DNA of 64,000 nt. Source: Echinococcus granulosus (taxonomy: Eukaryota > Platyhelminthes > Cestoda > Cyclophyllidea > Taeniidae). How positions within the stretch are numbered: position 1 is the first letter of the stretch; every line of letters begins with the position of its first letter. Of this stretch, positions 1 through 13,402 are shown in pieces. The notes beneath the pieces are model-generated. The model did not search any database. It had not been told where the DNA came from and saw only the letters and a program-made list of their open reading frames with translations. The translations under genes and the position numbers were made by a program. The stretch spans positions 855,758 through 919,757 of the forward strand of contig NW_020170399.1 of NCBI RefSeq assembly GCF_000524195.1. The letters run 5' to 3'.

Positions 1-2199
1 AAGATTCGAAGTGCTTAGTCCAAAAGGACAAGACACTAGTTCAAAATTTATTAATTTTCTATTCACCAAACGAGAACTTTCCTCAAAGACATTATTTCAT
101 GTAAATGGCCACCTTTTGGTTTTAACAAATCTCCTGTGAGGAAAAGTGTGTGCTAAAAGAGAATACCACATGACAAGGCGACCCATACACCAATTCAATG
201 TCTCGGTTACTGTGGATGGTACAGAAGTGGGTTTGGCATATTTCAAAAAAGGCTTTAAGAAGTAGGATAAGTGCTGCCATTAAGAGGTAAAAATCAGAGA
301 AGCTGGTCATTTAATACCAAGTAATAAAAAGGTAGTTTAAAATGACGGAGTCCTACAATTTCAAGAAACTTAGGAATCCTGTCTAGTATCCACTGATCCT
401 CTCCCGCTTAAAAGGTAGTTGCATCTCTTGCAGAGAAATCACATGAATCTGTTGATATTTATTTTTTTTACAATTAATATGCATATGCAGCTTTCAGCAA
501 GTTGTGTTTAGTCTCAATCTTGAATCCACTTTGCAGGCGTTTCGTTGGTAAGCCAGCAAAATTGAGCCCAGTCATCCTGATATCTCACGTGAGACTCACA
601 AAGAGAGCTCCCTTTTGTAAATCATTCATTTTAGTTTGTATGTGGAAAGGGGAAATGGGGTTTTTAGATTCCTTCTATTTATCCTTTATAGTCTGATGTT
701 GAATAATTCTACTCCGACTGCCACCATGGCAATGAATTCGGAATGACTCTTTTTAAGTTATCTTGATTTGGCGGCCTTTTTTAGACATTGAAATTGTAGA
801 TTATTTGGCCCATGTGGCAATGCTAAAAATTCGCGATACCATCAGACCGTTGCATGCAGAATAGACTATCCAAAGGTCCCATATAAATGGCCATCAGTAG
901 CTCCCATAATCCGTCGAATTTTGCCCTATTCACCTCCTTAGGCGAATTATTATGGGTTGTATTGGCCGACAGAGATCTTGTTTGAGAATAAAAGGAACTT
1001 AAAGTATTTCGACATAAAGTGAATAACACTAAACAATGCTATCACACAAAGAGATTTCCCAAAAATCAAACCATCTGAAACTAGACCGGGTTTCACCTGT
1101 TTGAAACATCTACGTCTGGCAGAATGTCTTCTCTTCTCTACTCTACTCCTTATACTTTAACTGAAAGCTGAAAATAAATTCTGCCTTATTTTAGATACGG
1201 CTAACAGCTCCAACTGGGAAAAGGACCATCGCTACGTTTATGCATCGTCTAAGAAAAGATTCAACCGATGTGTCAAAATATAATTTGGCAAAGAATGTGA
1301 GTTCTCTCTTATGATCAGGACAAATATTACGAAGATTAATTCCAGTGCTTCACTAAATCAGGTTAAATCGCCTTGAAAAGTCCAAGTTTATTATCCGTAA
1401 TTAACCTACGCCTTCCTTAAGTACAAGTCAATCCATCGCGTCGGCCTTCGCTATCATTGACTGGTAGTGGTATCCCCTATCAACCGGTCTGGTTAAACAC
1501 TTTACACATTTTCGGAGTAAATAGAACTGCAAATTATTACAAAAGTGCTTTTGCACATTGTTTATAAATAAACCTGTCGTGCACGCGAAAAACGATAACT
1601 TAAATGAGGCAAGTAAAACACAATAACAAGCTACTTCTCCCAAGATACCTCGTAAATGAGATTTATTTATTCTCCTATCTATCCATCAATCGATTCCTGT
1701 ATAACATCATTAATTTCACGAATTCCTACCTCACACCAAACTTTCTGCTTCTTTTCATAAGGTAGAGCGTGTAGTCATTACGAGGCCCATTCCTAACAAC
1801 CGCAATTACGCGCTTCGCCACCCATCCAACCCTGCAAAGTACTAAATCTCGCAGATAAAATAACGGGCACTTTGGGCACCGCATTTTTCCGATCAGTCCC
1901 TATTATTGCCCCCCAAAGGTAAAACCCCACCTGATCCCCGATCACTTTCAGCTGGAACCTCTGAAATGAGGCGCATTAAAAGTGCAATCGAGATAACGCT
2001 AATGTGTAACGATGCGTGAATAATTTGATAACCTTCTCTTCTACCCACTTCCGTTCCAAACTGTTCAGCATAAATTATTTTATTTGACCCATACCACCAT
2101 CAAGCTTAAAGGCCAACGATACAAATATAGGTTTATTAAAGTTACGCAAGATGTCATTCAATTTAAAAGCGTTGAGAAGCACACGTGTGTGTAAAAATT
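1..2199. other. Intergenic, no gene recognised
   Basis: This is the 3' flank of the minus-strand CLCN7 gene. Only short open frames with no recognisable motif are present on either strand. The one functional-looking site is the candidate polyadenylation signal at 2132-2137, listed separately. Confidence 0.6.
2132..2137 (-). other. Candidate polyadenylation signal of CLCN7
   Basis: The plus strand reads TTTATT, so the minus strand reads AATAAA, about 62 nt beyond the CLCN7 stop codon. Spacing and sequence fit a 3'-end processing signal; usage is inferred. Confidence 0.5.
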
Positions 2200-5100
2200 C
2201 TAGTAAATGCGGGAAAATAGTCGTTCGGCTACTTTACCAGCTGGTGCGAAACGAAATCGGCAAAGGTCTTTGCGCGTGATCATCCCCCGGACCTGATGCA
2301 GAAGTAGAAGTACAGAGGGAGTATAGTTTAAAATGATAATGCTACAATCATCAGAATGAGTTTCGTTAATTAGAAAACAGAACCAATAAGGCACAAAATC
2401 CACAAAAAAGACTCTTCTGACCTGATTGAAATTGTCAACAACGGGCAAATGTCGTAAGCCCAAACGGCGGAATAAGGCGAACACTCGAGTCATGGACATG
2501 TCCTAATAGTTGCGAGAAAAAAGGGAATGGTATAGGAGTAATTACCTTTTAAAGAATGGTTGAAGCAAGTTTCAAGTAAAGGTAAAAGGGCTCTAACTTT
2601 GAGGAGTTTTTCATTTTGAAACCAATCGGAGTAAAGAAGTGGATTGAAAAATCTTCAAAACATCGGGACGGTTTTAGGCATTGCAGACACCAGACGTGAG
2701 CATTTGTTCAAAGTAACCGGACATGCAACGGTAGGAATCTCTATTGAGGAATGCAATTTAACGAAGAAGTGATTTCACTACCAAAGAGGAAGACAAACCG
2801 GGCAACGAGTGATGGGGGCAAAAAATAAGAGAACTACAACTATTAGCTGAGGTTCTGAATGATCAAAAGTGGATTGTTTGGTAATTTGAATTTGGGAAAA
2901 CCAGTAGCTAGGTGGACAAACATGCTGACATCGAAATAATGGACAAGCACATGATGATAGTCGCTAAATTCCCTATTTTTGATTGCGATTCTTAACTGTG
3001 GTAAATCTGCGGGCGATTACGTGGAGAGTATATGCGTACAAGCAAATTTTGAACCTTTAGTTGTTGAACTTGTAGAAATATTCGAAAATAGTAGAAAATG
3101 TTTTAACGCTACAGTTAGCGGTGAATGCGAGCCACTTTAAAACCTGACGTAAGTGATTCTGAAAGTGAGCCGTGCACTTGTAACGAAACACGGTTTGAAC
3201 CCCCCAAAAATACTTCAAGTTACTTAAAAAGGTCTGCTGAAACAGACAGAAGCAATTTAACAACACCTTTAATGAAAGAACAGATAAATAAAGTGATATT
3301 GTACAATAACATAAAGACCTTTTAACGTTCCGAGTGGGTGGAATACTACTTCAGTTATACACTGAACATAATTTATAAGTCGATTCGGTGAATTTAAACA
3401 TCAGGCGAGTCTGGGCTAAAGATTAGAAGGAACATATACCCCCAGACCTAGCCACTATCAAGGGACAAATATTCTCGCTAACAGCCCAACAACCCTTTAC
3501 AGTGTGATCACATTCCTTAGGAAGCACGCATAAGAATGTCCCAACAAAGCAAGTCGCCGCCTACTTAAGCATGGAAGGAATGTTTGATTCCAAGTAAAGG
3601 CTCTGAAATTCAACTTTTGCCACGACAAATTAATCTGACCTACTACAGATACGCTATAAGGCGCGTGGTTCATGTAGGGTCGGAAGTCGAGAGAACGTTC
3701 AAACTCGTCGTCCGAAACATTCAACAAAACGTTCTGAAAAAATGATGGAACAAAAGCAGGAACGTGAAAGAAACAGATAAATCAAAAGTAGAGACTCCTA
3801 TAAATCTATGTTTTCATACCTTCAGTTTGTAAAAACGTGGATAGGCATCGTCGAAGTCATTTGCTGTCAGCCTTGGTGTATCCTGCCCATCCAAAGGGTT
3901 GTATACCTAGACCACATAAAAACAATGAGGACTGAATAAGATTTCTTGAGGTAGGGAGATAATTAGCACAACTTCTATCAAGAGAGAACTGTCCACACAA
4001 ATACTTGTCTGAAATACCTCAAAGTTATAGAAATAATCTGCAAATAAACACTCCTGAAGGCTTGAAAACAGACTAGATTTTTTCATTTCAGTTCTAATCA
4101 GATAAAGACATTTTCTTATTCACATAGTAAAGTGTAGGCGTTGTAGTTCAGTTATCCAAGCTATGTAACGAATGATGAAAACAGAATGTTTTTGCAAAAA
4201 ACAGCTTACTATCCTGAGATCAGAATAGGTTTAGTAAACTAATTTTTGCAAAACTGAGTTTTGAAGCATTTGAGTACGTAAAAATATATGAAAATACACG
4301 CAAAATGACTCAATAAAGGAGTGCACCTAAATGCGGCAAATAAGCCGTGTCACAACAAATAATTGTCAAGTATAGGCATCGAAAGGTTGACAACTGAGAA
4401 AACTGATGCAGTGCATAGAATGCCAGCCGACTGATTCAGAGCCGAAACCGACTATTCAACTGAAGACGACTGTGAATTAAAAGGCATCACTTTCAGATTG
4501 TGTGATGATGATAGATACACATAGAAGTCATGAGAGCGGATTGGGTGACGTTACTGCCCACGCCGCTGTCGGCGATGTGAGCGTCAATGAAACTAGGGAT
4601 AAAAACACACCTTCTTTTTGATCATGAGAGCGATATGTTGAGCAGATATCATGCCGACGAGTCGTCCGTAATTGAAATGATCAGGATCTCGGTAGCCTTC
4701 GACCACAGGGAATGCGTGATGAGGATTATCGAAGACCAACTGATACATCTCCCGAACCGGCATCACGGTATCGAGAACCACCACTGGCGAGGTCATAACA
4801 TCCAGAGCACGCAGCTGAACGCACCGAGTGTTAGCCTCCCATGGCACAAGTGCCATTCCACTAAGATTGATATGCATATCGTAGATCCCCTGAGTAGCGA
4901 ATGTTTAGAATTAGTTTAAAATGAGCTTGTATTATCGTTGGCACAAACGTGTTTATGGGATCAGTTCGTTAGTCCACCCACCAATGCGGGTAGAGACTGG
5001 AAACGAAACGCACCTCAGTAAAATAATCACCAATGTATTTGGCAGGAATGAGAGTAATGAGGACGGGTAAACCGAGAATAACGTTCCCCGTGGCCTCCAT

Positions 5101-7839
5101 AAGAACAACCGTGAGACTAGCGATCATGCGCACAATGCCACCTAGTTGAGCGGCTGCCCCGATTAGCGCGAATTTGCTCGGGTCGGGAAAGTTTTGTGGT
5201 GAAAAGCCATAAAGTAATTCACCTGAAAAGTCAGCAAAAGCACGTCGAGGATTCAAATAAATCAAGAGTCGATAGATAACTTACAGGTTCAAAAATTGAA
5301 ACAAAAATAAACTGGAGTCAGATTTATTAGGTGAAATGGTGGAATTATCAGTCATACTGAGCTAGATAAAGAAATAGGGATTCCCGTGAGAGGCCAGTTA
5401 GGAAAAAAAGTTGGCGAGTGAAGAGCACTCACCTGTGACACGCCCCCATGCAGCCCCGAGAAGAAGGGATGGAATGAAGAGACCACAGGGGACACTTAAA
5501 CCATAAGTGATACAAGCGATAAAAAAGGTGTACGGGGCAAAGATGAAAAGTGTATCATCGTTGAAGGACCGAGGTGGGTCGTGAAATAGGGCATTCAAAG
5601 CTCTAGCCGGTGTGGTAAAGAGAAGAGCACCAACACGGTTGTATTCACCATTTGGACACACTACCTTTGAGAGAAACAAGTAGAATGAGAATCTGATAGG
5701 AGTAAAACCAAAAGGAAGAATAAACAAACTTGGCGAAATTCATCTGTGTCTTTCTGGAACAGTGAACGGCAATCCGACCTGAGAACGAGGATAGCGAAAC
5801 TCAAAACGGTTGTGAAAAAACTGATTAATACAGCGTCAGTAATTTTAGCTGATCGTGTTTTCAAATAGCTAAAAAGGAAAGACAAAAGGGGCGTAGTCAA
5901 CTTTTGAGACATTTTCGGTTCATTAATTAGATCCGTGCTTAGACGTTAAAATCAAAGCAACGGCAGCGACTAGGTGAAATAAACAGTCTACTAAAATACA
6001 AAAGGTAACATTAAAATTTCTTTGGGAAATGGACATTCGCAATTTGATGATACAAGACTATAGGCGACCAAAAATATTTAATATTAGAAAATATGGTCAC
6101 AGAATTTCAACTATAATTGTGGCAAATATCAGTACAAAGCAGTAAAGCAAATCCTACAGAAATCTAGAAAATTGCAAAAAAAATGAAAAATTAAAATATT
6201 AAAAATGGGTTATGACCAGCGATAAGACAAATACTTACGACTGTCTATATTTCGAGAGAACCCTGTTGAAGGCCACAAAAAGTGCACCAAGTAGGCCTCC
6301 AATGATGCCCATCAAAACAAATGCCATTAATTCGTAAGCATTGTAGGAGGTGACATTCTAGAAGCAGTACACAAGTGTAATGGGAGCAAAGTGCCAATTC
6401 ATGCATGCTCATACCGCCTTTTTCATACCTCAAACATGCCGAAGCTGACAAGACCTCCAGGAGTGAACTTAAATGGCTGACCGTCGATAATGCTTCGAAA
6501 CAACGCCAGCGTGAACATCGAAACCATGGACGCAAAAAGCTATCAGAATAAAAAAGTCGGGGTTTAACAAAGTGTAATTCACTTTAGATGTACACTCAAC
6601 CAATCAAACCCTTTCAATCTCCTGCTATATCGCCAGTCCCTCAGTACTTTCCCGCGTTAAATGCTTATTATGGCTTTAAGTGCAACACTAAAAACTGTAA
6701 ATAGCATGGTGGGTAGCCGAACCGTGTTCCAGGTCAATCGTTGGAAGATGAAGCTGGCGCCCTCTTCTAGAGTAAAAAGTAGACCACCAACAGGTGCACC
6801 GAAAGCCGCTGCAACCCCAGCAGCCGCTCCAGCGCTGACAAAGTCGCGTTTCTCTGCATCATTGCGAAAACAGCGAAAGCTCCGAAGCGAGAGGCCAAAA
6901 CATGTGATGCGACCCTGTGAGAAACCAGCAGCAACCACAGATCCGATGTGTACCATAGGTCCCTCCTTACCGACTAAAAGGCCACCACAAACCGTCAAAA
7001 TGACACCAACGGCTTTAGCTATCATTGTACGCGCACGTAGGATGAAGGGAACGTTAAGGCCGTTCAGATAGCATTTAATCTGTGGGATACCACTTCCAGC
7101 GGCAACTGGCTAAAAAAGAAAATATTGAAGGCAATCCTGAAGAAGCGTACGATGCAGCAAATTGTAAAGGACGTACTGCAACAAACACGGTCATAACTAC
7201 AGCCACGAGGATGAATAGACAGTTGATTAAGACCCAAACAAACGCCGGTATAAGTAGAGTCCAAGAAGCGTAATGCTCACCGAATACTGCAAGGGCATAG
7301 CGTTAAGGAACAAACGTAAAAAACTTCTCCAAACAGTTAAATTAATTTAAAAGGATACGATATTGAATAATAGCAAATTTGATAGAACAGATAGTTGTCG
7401 TTAGAAAATCAATTACACTAGCAGTCGCTCCGGTAGTGCATCCTATAGCAAATAATAATGCAAAACGCAGTAGTATAATTCTCCAGTTGCCCTAAAGAAG
7501 ACATGGTTACACTTGAATATGAAGAAACCTGATGTGCTAGAGTCGCCATCTCCTTTTTCAAAGCGGGTACCTCTGGTGTGTCATATTCGAGACCCTTAAA
7601 GTATAAAACTACTTAACCAGTACCTCATACTTTTGATCCAATACTTCTTCACCAATCACGGTATCAGCGTAAAAGGATAATCGAGCCGTTGATTCACTTG
7701 TGCTCCTACTTCCGTCAGAATTGCCAGTAACGCTCGCGCCCGCACCAGTACTCAATCTTCTAAACCGAATTCCATTTGATCGTGTAAGTCTTGAAATTTT
7801 TGGAAATGAGGTAATATTGGTTATTAGCTGCGAGGGCAT
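2200..7839 (-). CDS. CLCN7: Lysosomal chloride/proton antiporter, CLC-7 type
   Basis: A CLC-family 2Cl-/H+ exchanger; known CLC-7 proteins act in lysosomal or late endosomal membranes with OSTM1. I joined 15 exons (5' to 3'): 7839-7624, 7594-7529, 7491-7359, 7286-7177, 7109-6723, 6539-6429, 6357-6239, 5868-5730, 5664-5433, 5222-5014, 4889-4611, 3906-3820, 3733-3644, 2502-2422, 2292-2200. All phases agree and give 783 aa (human CLCN7 is about 805). Visible marks are the selectivity motif [13 protein letters not shown] (about residue 180), GKEGP with the gating glutamate at about 224, [16 protein letters not shown], the [13 protein letters not shown] helix, and two C-terminal CBS domains (about 595-670 and 715-770) with [10 protein letters not shown] and [11 protein letters not shown]-7 is preferred over CLC-6 because the KYE-type N-terminal segment, FHDPP and CBS segments follow CLC-7 more closely. 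The start is the first ATG in the open 5' exon; the frame stays open upstream to a stop near 7990 without another ATG, so an extra 5' coding exon is possible. The first two introns are only 29 and 37 nt. Confidence 0.95.
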
Positions 7840-9492
7840 TAGCTCGTGTCCAGCTGCAAGACTAATCAAGGCAGGCCCTACGACCCCAAAAGACCTGTTA
7901 TTGTACTGACTTTGGTCGACCTTCCCACGACCTTGGACTACGCTTAAATTATTTGCATTGAAGTTACAATTTTCCCTTTTAGGATATTGATCTTACATAA
8001 TGAACATTAGCGGAAAAATTTGCCCCGCTTGCGGACGCGACAAGCGGAGCATATTCTTTGCAACGTCATTTCAAAAAAAGACATTTATGGATAAATTGAA
8101 ATCACCTCCCTATGTTGAAATCGATTTCAACACTTCGATGCACATGTTGAGTTTTGGCAATGTTAATCGACCAGTTCTCAGGGCAGAATGGCTACATCGA
8201 CTGAACTTGTACGTGCAGTAATGCTCCAGATCAAGTGATGTTGAATGGACAGGTCATAGTGGATACAGAATTCGTACTGTACAAGCAGCTCGAACAATGA
8301 CGGAAATCGCCCACCCCTATCGTGCTTAAACTACTCCTGAAATTCTTCATATATGAGAAGCCCCGCACTACCGTATCGCGGCAGTGAAAAATGGCTGGAG
8401 GACGATCGTCCAGGCGGCTGCCGAATCAGACGAACACCCACCGACCCAATGAATGGGAGACGGCAATAAGCCCTTATGCCCTAACCATAAATTTATGAAC
8501 AACTACAGAATTTTAATCCACATTACTTCCTCCCGTGACACTGAGATGAATGTGCGAGCGAGCACTCGGGCCCTGCATTCTCTGGACACCCCAAACCAGT
8601 TGCGGCGTAGCTCAACTTGCCCCTACCGGCGGAAGTGACGGTACAAATCGGGTTCGAGCAGATTAAAATCCGCGGCTGTTAGTCAAGCATCAGCACGACG
8701 GTTCTGCCGTCTTTAAACTTAATTGACTTGGACGCCGAGCGCCAAAACTCGCCACAGCCAAGCTTGTCGAAACATCTCAGGCTAATTTGCATCCTTCAGG
8801 GGCCACCCCCTTGTGAGATAATGAAAGTAGCTGAATCAGATCATACACCCAAGAAGCTCATCGGCCTTTCGAGCCAAAACGCCCCACCACAACAAAATCG
8901 CAGTCTAGGAACAAAAATTAATACGCACATCGTTAGTAGATCCCAGCATTGTTTTAACCTGTCCTAAATAAATCAAAAAGCAAACACAAAATCTGAACTT
9001 GTCAATTCTACTAAAAACAAAAAAGGGTTGTAAATGAATGCCCAAAAACATATTTATAATGTGCTAAAATAGACAAGTGCGTATATTCCAAGGTGTACAA
9101 TTTGTGATGACCAACAGCCGATAAATAGCGCAAAATGAAACCTGAGATTCAGTGACTGAAGAAGAAGAACCAGGAAGTTTAACTGAAATCGGCCCTTCCA
9201 GATGGTCTAGGATACAAGTATCCTGTATGTACAGATATCCGGAAATGCAAACATTAACCTATAAAAGAAACTGGTATAATTGAGATCCAGTAATAAGCGT
9301 CTAGGGTGCCGGTAAAACATCTGCTTGAACGAACAAAATACCATACTCATTAAAGACAACTAGTGACAGATTAAATTGAACTGTTATTACTGACGTTGCC
9401 TTGACCTCGAACACGTGAATAGTGCCAGTAGGCACGAATTCCTCACATTGGGTAACCTATAAGATAATTTGCCTACCAAGCCGAATGTTGCG
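7840..9492. other. Spacer between CLCN7 5' end and HSF 3' end
   Basis: About 1.65 kb with no supported gene. It should contain the CLCN7 promoter and 5' leader and the HSF 3' untranslated region, both on the minus strand. Plus-strand open frames here (for example 8000-8221) carry no recognisable domain. Confidence 0.6.
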
Positions 9493-11755
9493 TTAAGGAT
9501 TGGAGACAATATCGTTGATATCACGGTCGGGGGAGGCCAAAGAGGGAGTAAGAGATTTGAGAGGCGAGACAGCAAAAAAATTTTCAAAAAGGTCGTTCTG
9601 ATCAGTCTGTCCCAGCGATGGTGACAACATGAAATTTGCAACGACGTCATCCATGCTTCTATCGCCAGCTCCAGAAACTCCGCGGCCACTCTCCTCTTGC
9701 TGATCCATGGATACGATGTCATTTATCAGAGACCCATCCACTAAGCAAGGCAGAGGAACAGATTGATAGGAATGAAAAATCGCATACATAGGGTGAAAAA
9801 GTGGAAACCATGACAGTCTTGCACCAACCTGGTTGGTCTGTTTCACTATCCCAGGGGAAATTCTCTTCGACATCTGTTAATGCAGCGATTTTGAAACCCT
9901 TTTGAACAGGACTATTGGAAGACAGCAGATCCTCTCCATCAGGAACGTACGGTGAAGTGTTCTCTTCTCTATTAACATTCGCCAACATGGGAGATTCCGA
10001 TAAACGCGAGGGGCTAGTGTCACCAATTAGAGGTCAAATGCATAGGCCTGCTGGCTTTTCAAGCACAAACTTTGAAAGTACTCACTTTTTGTCAGGAGCT
10101 GGGACTGTGAAGCGACGAACGAGAGGCCTCCTTCTAGAACCAGCAGCAGACCGCGGTTTCCTTCGGCGCTCGATGGGTAATTTGCCACCAGAACCAGTTT
10201 TGGATTCCATCTCAGGTGCAGGCTGATCATCATCCTGGATAAAGGTGCTGGATAGGTCAACAACAGGGGATGAAATGCTGGGCTCGATGTCAGACAAATG
10301 ACAGTCGAAAGGAGATAGTTTGCCGGACTGTACAAATCCCTCATCAAAACATTGTATTTCCTCTTCAAATGGCTATAAACAAGGCGGGAAATGTAAGAAA
10401 AGAAGGGTAGGACTGAGATTATGGGAATAGATTAAGGAACAACTACCTTAGATGTAATGATCTCTTCGGTTACATCATTGGACGACTCAGAGGCCAGAGT
10501 ATCGAGCAGATCAGGTGTAAAAGGTATGCCATCTGGTGGGTTACACGTAAAATCGGCCTCGGATAAGAGTCGCTGGTTGACAGAGCTAGCCCGTGAACGC
10601 TTACGGGCGGGCGTCACGTCCTGAATAGCTAAAATGGGTGCGGATTGGGAAAGAACGGTGGTATTTGAAGGAACAGTTAAGACTTCTACGCGTGACGGGT
10701 TACAACGCGATATTGCCTCAGAGGTACCTAACGAAGAGAAGAAAAGTTTTGTGAACGTAGAAAAATTATTATTTTGAAAACAAAAGGGGGAAAACGAGAA
10801 GTACCGGATGCCGCGGACATTGTCGTTTGTGGCTGGGAGAAGAGTACCCGTCTAATTTGGGAATTTGAAGGTACAAGACGAGCTTTTTCTGGTAGCGTCG
10901 TGGGATCCAGATTATATTCCACACAAGCCGGGATCCCATCAACTGCGGGTGCCCCCGTCAGGGCAAGTTTACGTTTGCCTGAACCTATCCTTATCCCGGA
11001 GTTCCGCCGATCTGAGGCAATAGCAGAGAGGAAATTGAACAACTAAAAACTGTCGACATGAAGATAAGGAGTACCGTTTGAATGAGTTGCCCTTGTTGTT
11101 CAAGCTGATTTCGCAGCTGAGAAATCTGCCGATACATAAACTGATTTTCTGCGCGCAATAAGTGCATTTGTTGAGTGGTAGACTCCTGTCGGGATCTCAT
11201 TTGACGGACGGCTTCAGAGAGGCGGTTAAATTCGCTCCCAAGAACAAGCCTGTTACCACCATTGGCAGCAATTTGATCGCAGACAGAGTTGATATTAACA
11301 GGTGAATTGAAGGGGAGGTTACTATTCAAAAAGTTCGCCGCAAAGTTGTAACTAGGAGGCTTTCTGCGAATTTTGCTCAGTAAGTTGACATTATTCCGCT
11401 GAAAATATGGATGGCTGAATTCCATATCTTCAGCATCGGAAGCAAACCCACTGACGGAATCCGCTCGATTAACTTTTTTGAACCCATCTGGAAAATAATG
11501 AGTTGAACCCCATCTTACACATATTCAGTTGCCTTATAAAACTGGACAAATTATTGTGTTTGAAGAGCATTGGCAAAACATCCTTCGCCAGTCGATTTCC
11601 ATCGCGAATATGAAAGCTTCTACCGCTCTATACAAATATGCGCACTAATATTGCCTTACAGAGTCCCAGTATATAAGATCATCCGTATTGGGGTCATCAA
11701 CAAGCGACGTCAGTTTGTTTAGAAAAGCTGGTATATTACAAGGCTGATTGTACAT
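9493..11755 (-). CDS. HSF: Heat shock transcription factor
   Basis: A trimerising activator that binds nGAAn heat-shock elements in the nucleus. Eight exons (5' to 3'): 11755-11660, 11627-11519, 11487-11075, 11042-10805, 10727-10447, 10372-10086, 10013-9829, 9740-9493. All phases agree and give 618 aa. The DNA-binding domain (about residues 8-111) shows [33 protein letters not shown] and RQLNMYGFKKV, ending LLSKIRRK. A leucine/glutamine-rich coiled coil (about 155-217), typical of the HR-A/B trimerisation region, follows. The rest is a low-complexity serine- and acid-rich tail with a basic patch RKRSRASS; I see no clear HR-C repeat. The start is the first ATG, 8 residues before the domain, as in other HSFs. 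The first three introns are 32, 31 and 32 nt, and two of them interrupt the DNA-binding domain. It lies on the same strand as CLCN7, 1.65 kb upstream of it. Which HSF paralogue this corresponds to cannot be settled from sequence alone. Confidence 0.94.
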
Positions 11756-12376
11756 GATAAGAGACCGGTGAGGAATACGATGATTAAGAACGCCCGGGTT
11801 GGTGAAGGAGCCGGTGTGATTCGACAATTGAGTAGTACTAACACAAATTTCGCCCCGACGAACAATAATTATCACCTCGAACAGATGAATTAAATTTGTC
11901 GCTTGAAAATGTATTTGAATGCAGTTTGCAACTAAGGTGCTGATTTAAATAGTGTGTGGCCTTAAGCCATCAGAATTAAATAATCCTCAACCTTTGTTCT
12001 TCAGTTCGTAAAAAGCACAATTTTCTAGTTAAAACACTGCATTAGATAAAGCCTGTACAGCTTTAAAATGCCATTGCTGCTGTGTTTTAAGCAATGTGTT
12101 ATCAATTGAAGTGGATTGCCTACTACATGATATGTGTAACTTAAGTGTTTAGGTTTTACCTTCCTGTCCTTTTTATAATTTAGCCGAATATGGAAAGGCG
12201 TTTTTGTTTTCATTTTGTTTTGCATAATGCAAGTTTTATAAGCCCAAAAACTTGAACTTAAAATCGTTACATTTGGCCTTAGTTTTACCAATGAATTTTT
12301 GTTGTTTTTTTTTCTTGGAACCGAATGTGGAATATTTTTAATAATACGCTGTACATTGTAATATTATTACTGTTAC

Positions 12377-13402
12377 TGTAGAGCCCCAAGTCTTTCTTGA
12401 GGACGAAGGAAATCACGACACTAGCTTAGTGCACCGAAACTTTTCCATAGATGGAATAAAACACAATAATCTCGAGAATATGTGCCTTTCTCATAAAAGA
12501 GGGACTGGGGCTGCTGGCATGGCTCGGAGGTTAGTCCACATGGCGAGAGTTCAATAGGATAGCATTAAAGTAGCCTCTTACTATAAGCGAGAGCCAAATA
12601 TACAACCAGCACTTTTCCTAGCTCCACTACCCCTCCTTAATCTCTCCTGGCTATTCCACTGGGTCTGGAATTTCGTCCTGTATGGGGATGGGATTCGAGC
12701 ACGGGAGAATGTTATTTATCACACGTGTCCATAGCTAGTTGTGCGGACACTGGCCTACAAGTGGAGTCATGTAGCAGAGGACAGAATTTTAATAAAGATT
12801 TATCGGTGTAGGGCTTTGCGTCTATTCCTCTTTACCACATTGTTCTCCTTCTAGAGCTGTCCAACCGTGTCTACCTGAGTTCAATCAAGCTAGTAGAGAG
12901 GTGGAGGGAGTATCATATTTTTACGGTTTTAATGTTCTTATGCTGGTACGGTAAGCAGCTCCATAGCAAACTTTCAAGGTTGTTCACAAATAGTGTTGCT
13001 TCAGTTGTTAATAGCACCCTTGCAGAACATTGGGCTAAGGTAGTTGTCGAGGGTAAACCTCATTTTCGGATCTTCTGTTAGGGGTCGTGACTGATTCTTT
13101 CATCTGCAGCATATGGCCTTTTTATGTCACGTTAGGACTCGGTATATAGGCATGAAAATTGAATTAGCAATCCTTTGGGATCGGGTTCGCTTTCCACTGC
13201 CATCAGCTCATTACCCCGAGTCTTTTCTGAAGACAAAGGAAGTCACAATACTAGGGCAGAATATGTAATTCCGCCGCATGGAAGTGCTGGGGGGCTACTA
13301 GCATTGGACAAGAGCGTGCCGCCTAGCAGAAGTACAAGCGCGGATACTTAAATCCCGGGGAATCCAAAACGAAGAGCTAAATGAATGATTGAAATGTTAT
13401 AC
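12377..13402 (-). mobile_element. TRIM-like LTR element, copy 1 (full, degenerate)
   Basis: Two related LTR-like units, one starting at 12377 (TGTAGAGCCCCAAGTC) and one at about 13205-13402 (ACCCCGAGTCTTTTCTGAAG), flank about 650 bp of internal sequence. The internal part is alignable by eye to copies at 49150-50111 and 61742-62732, including a shared GTCGTGACTGATTC-like block near 13085. Just inside the downstream unit lies GGTTCGCTTTCCACTGCC (about 13184-13201), resembling a tRNA 3' half; on the minus strand this is the expected primer-binding site. No reverse transcriptase, gag or integrase is encoded. The 5' boundary of the internal part is blurred by divergence. Confidence 0.6.

Noticed and set aside
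4587..4919. 110-codon open frame on the plus strand
   Set aside because: Antisense shadow of the CLCN7 CBS-domain exon 4611-4889.
6661..7071. 136-codon open frame on the plus strand
   Set aside because: It is antisense to the CLCN7 exon 6723-7109 and has no family resemblance; the minus-strand reading is an unmistakable CLC protein.
2200..7839. Assignment of the CLC gene to CLC-6
   Set aside because: CLC-6 shares GKEGP and FVSAGAAAG, but the FHDPP, WGR and CBS segments and the N-terminal KYE-type motif follow CLC-7 more closely.
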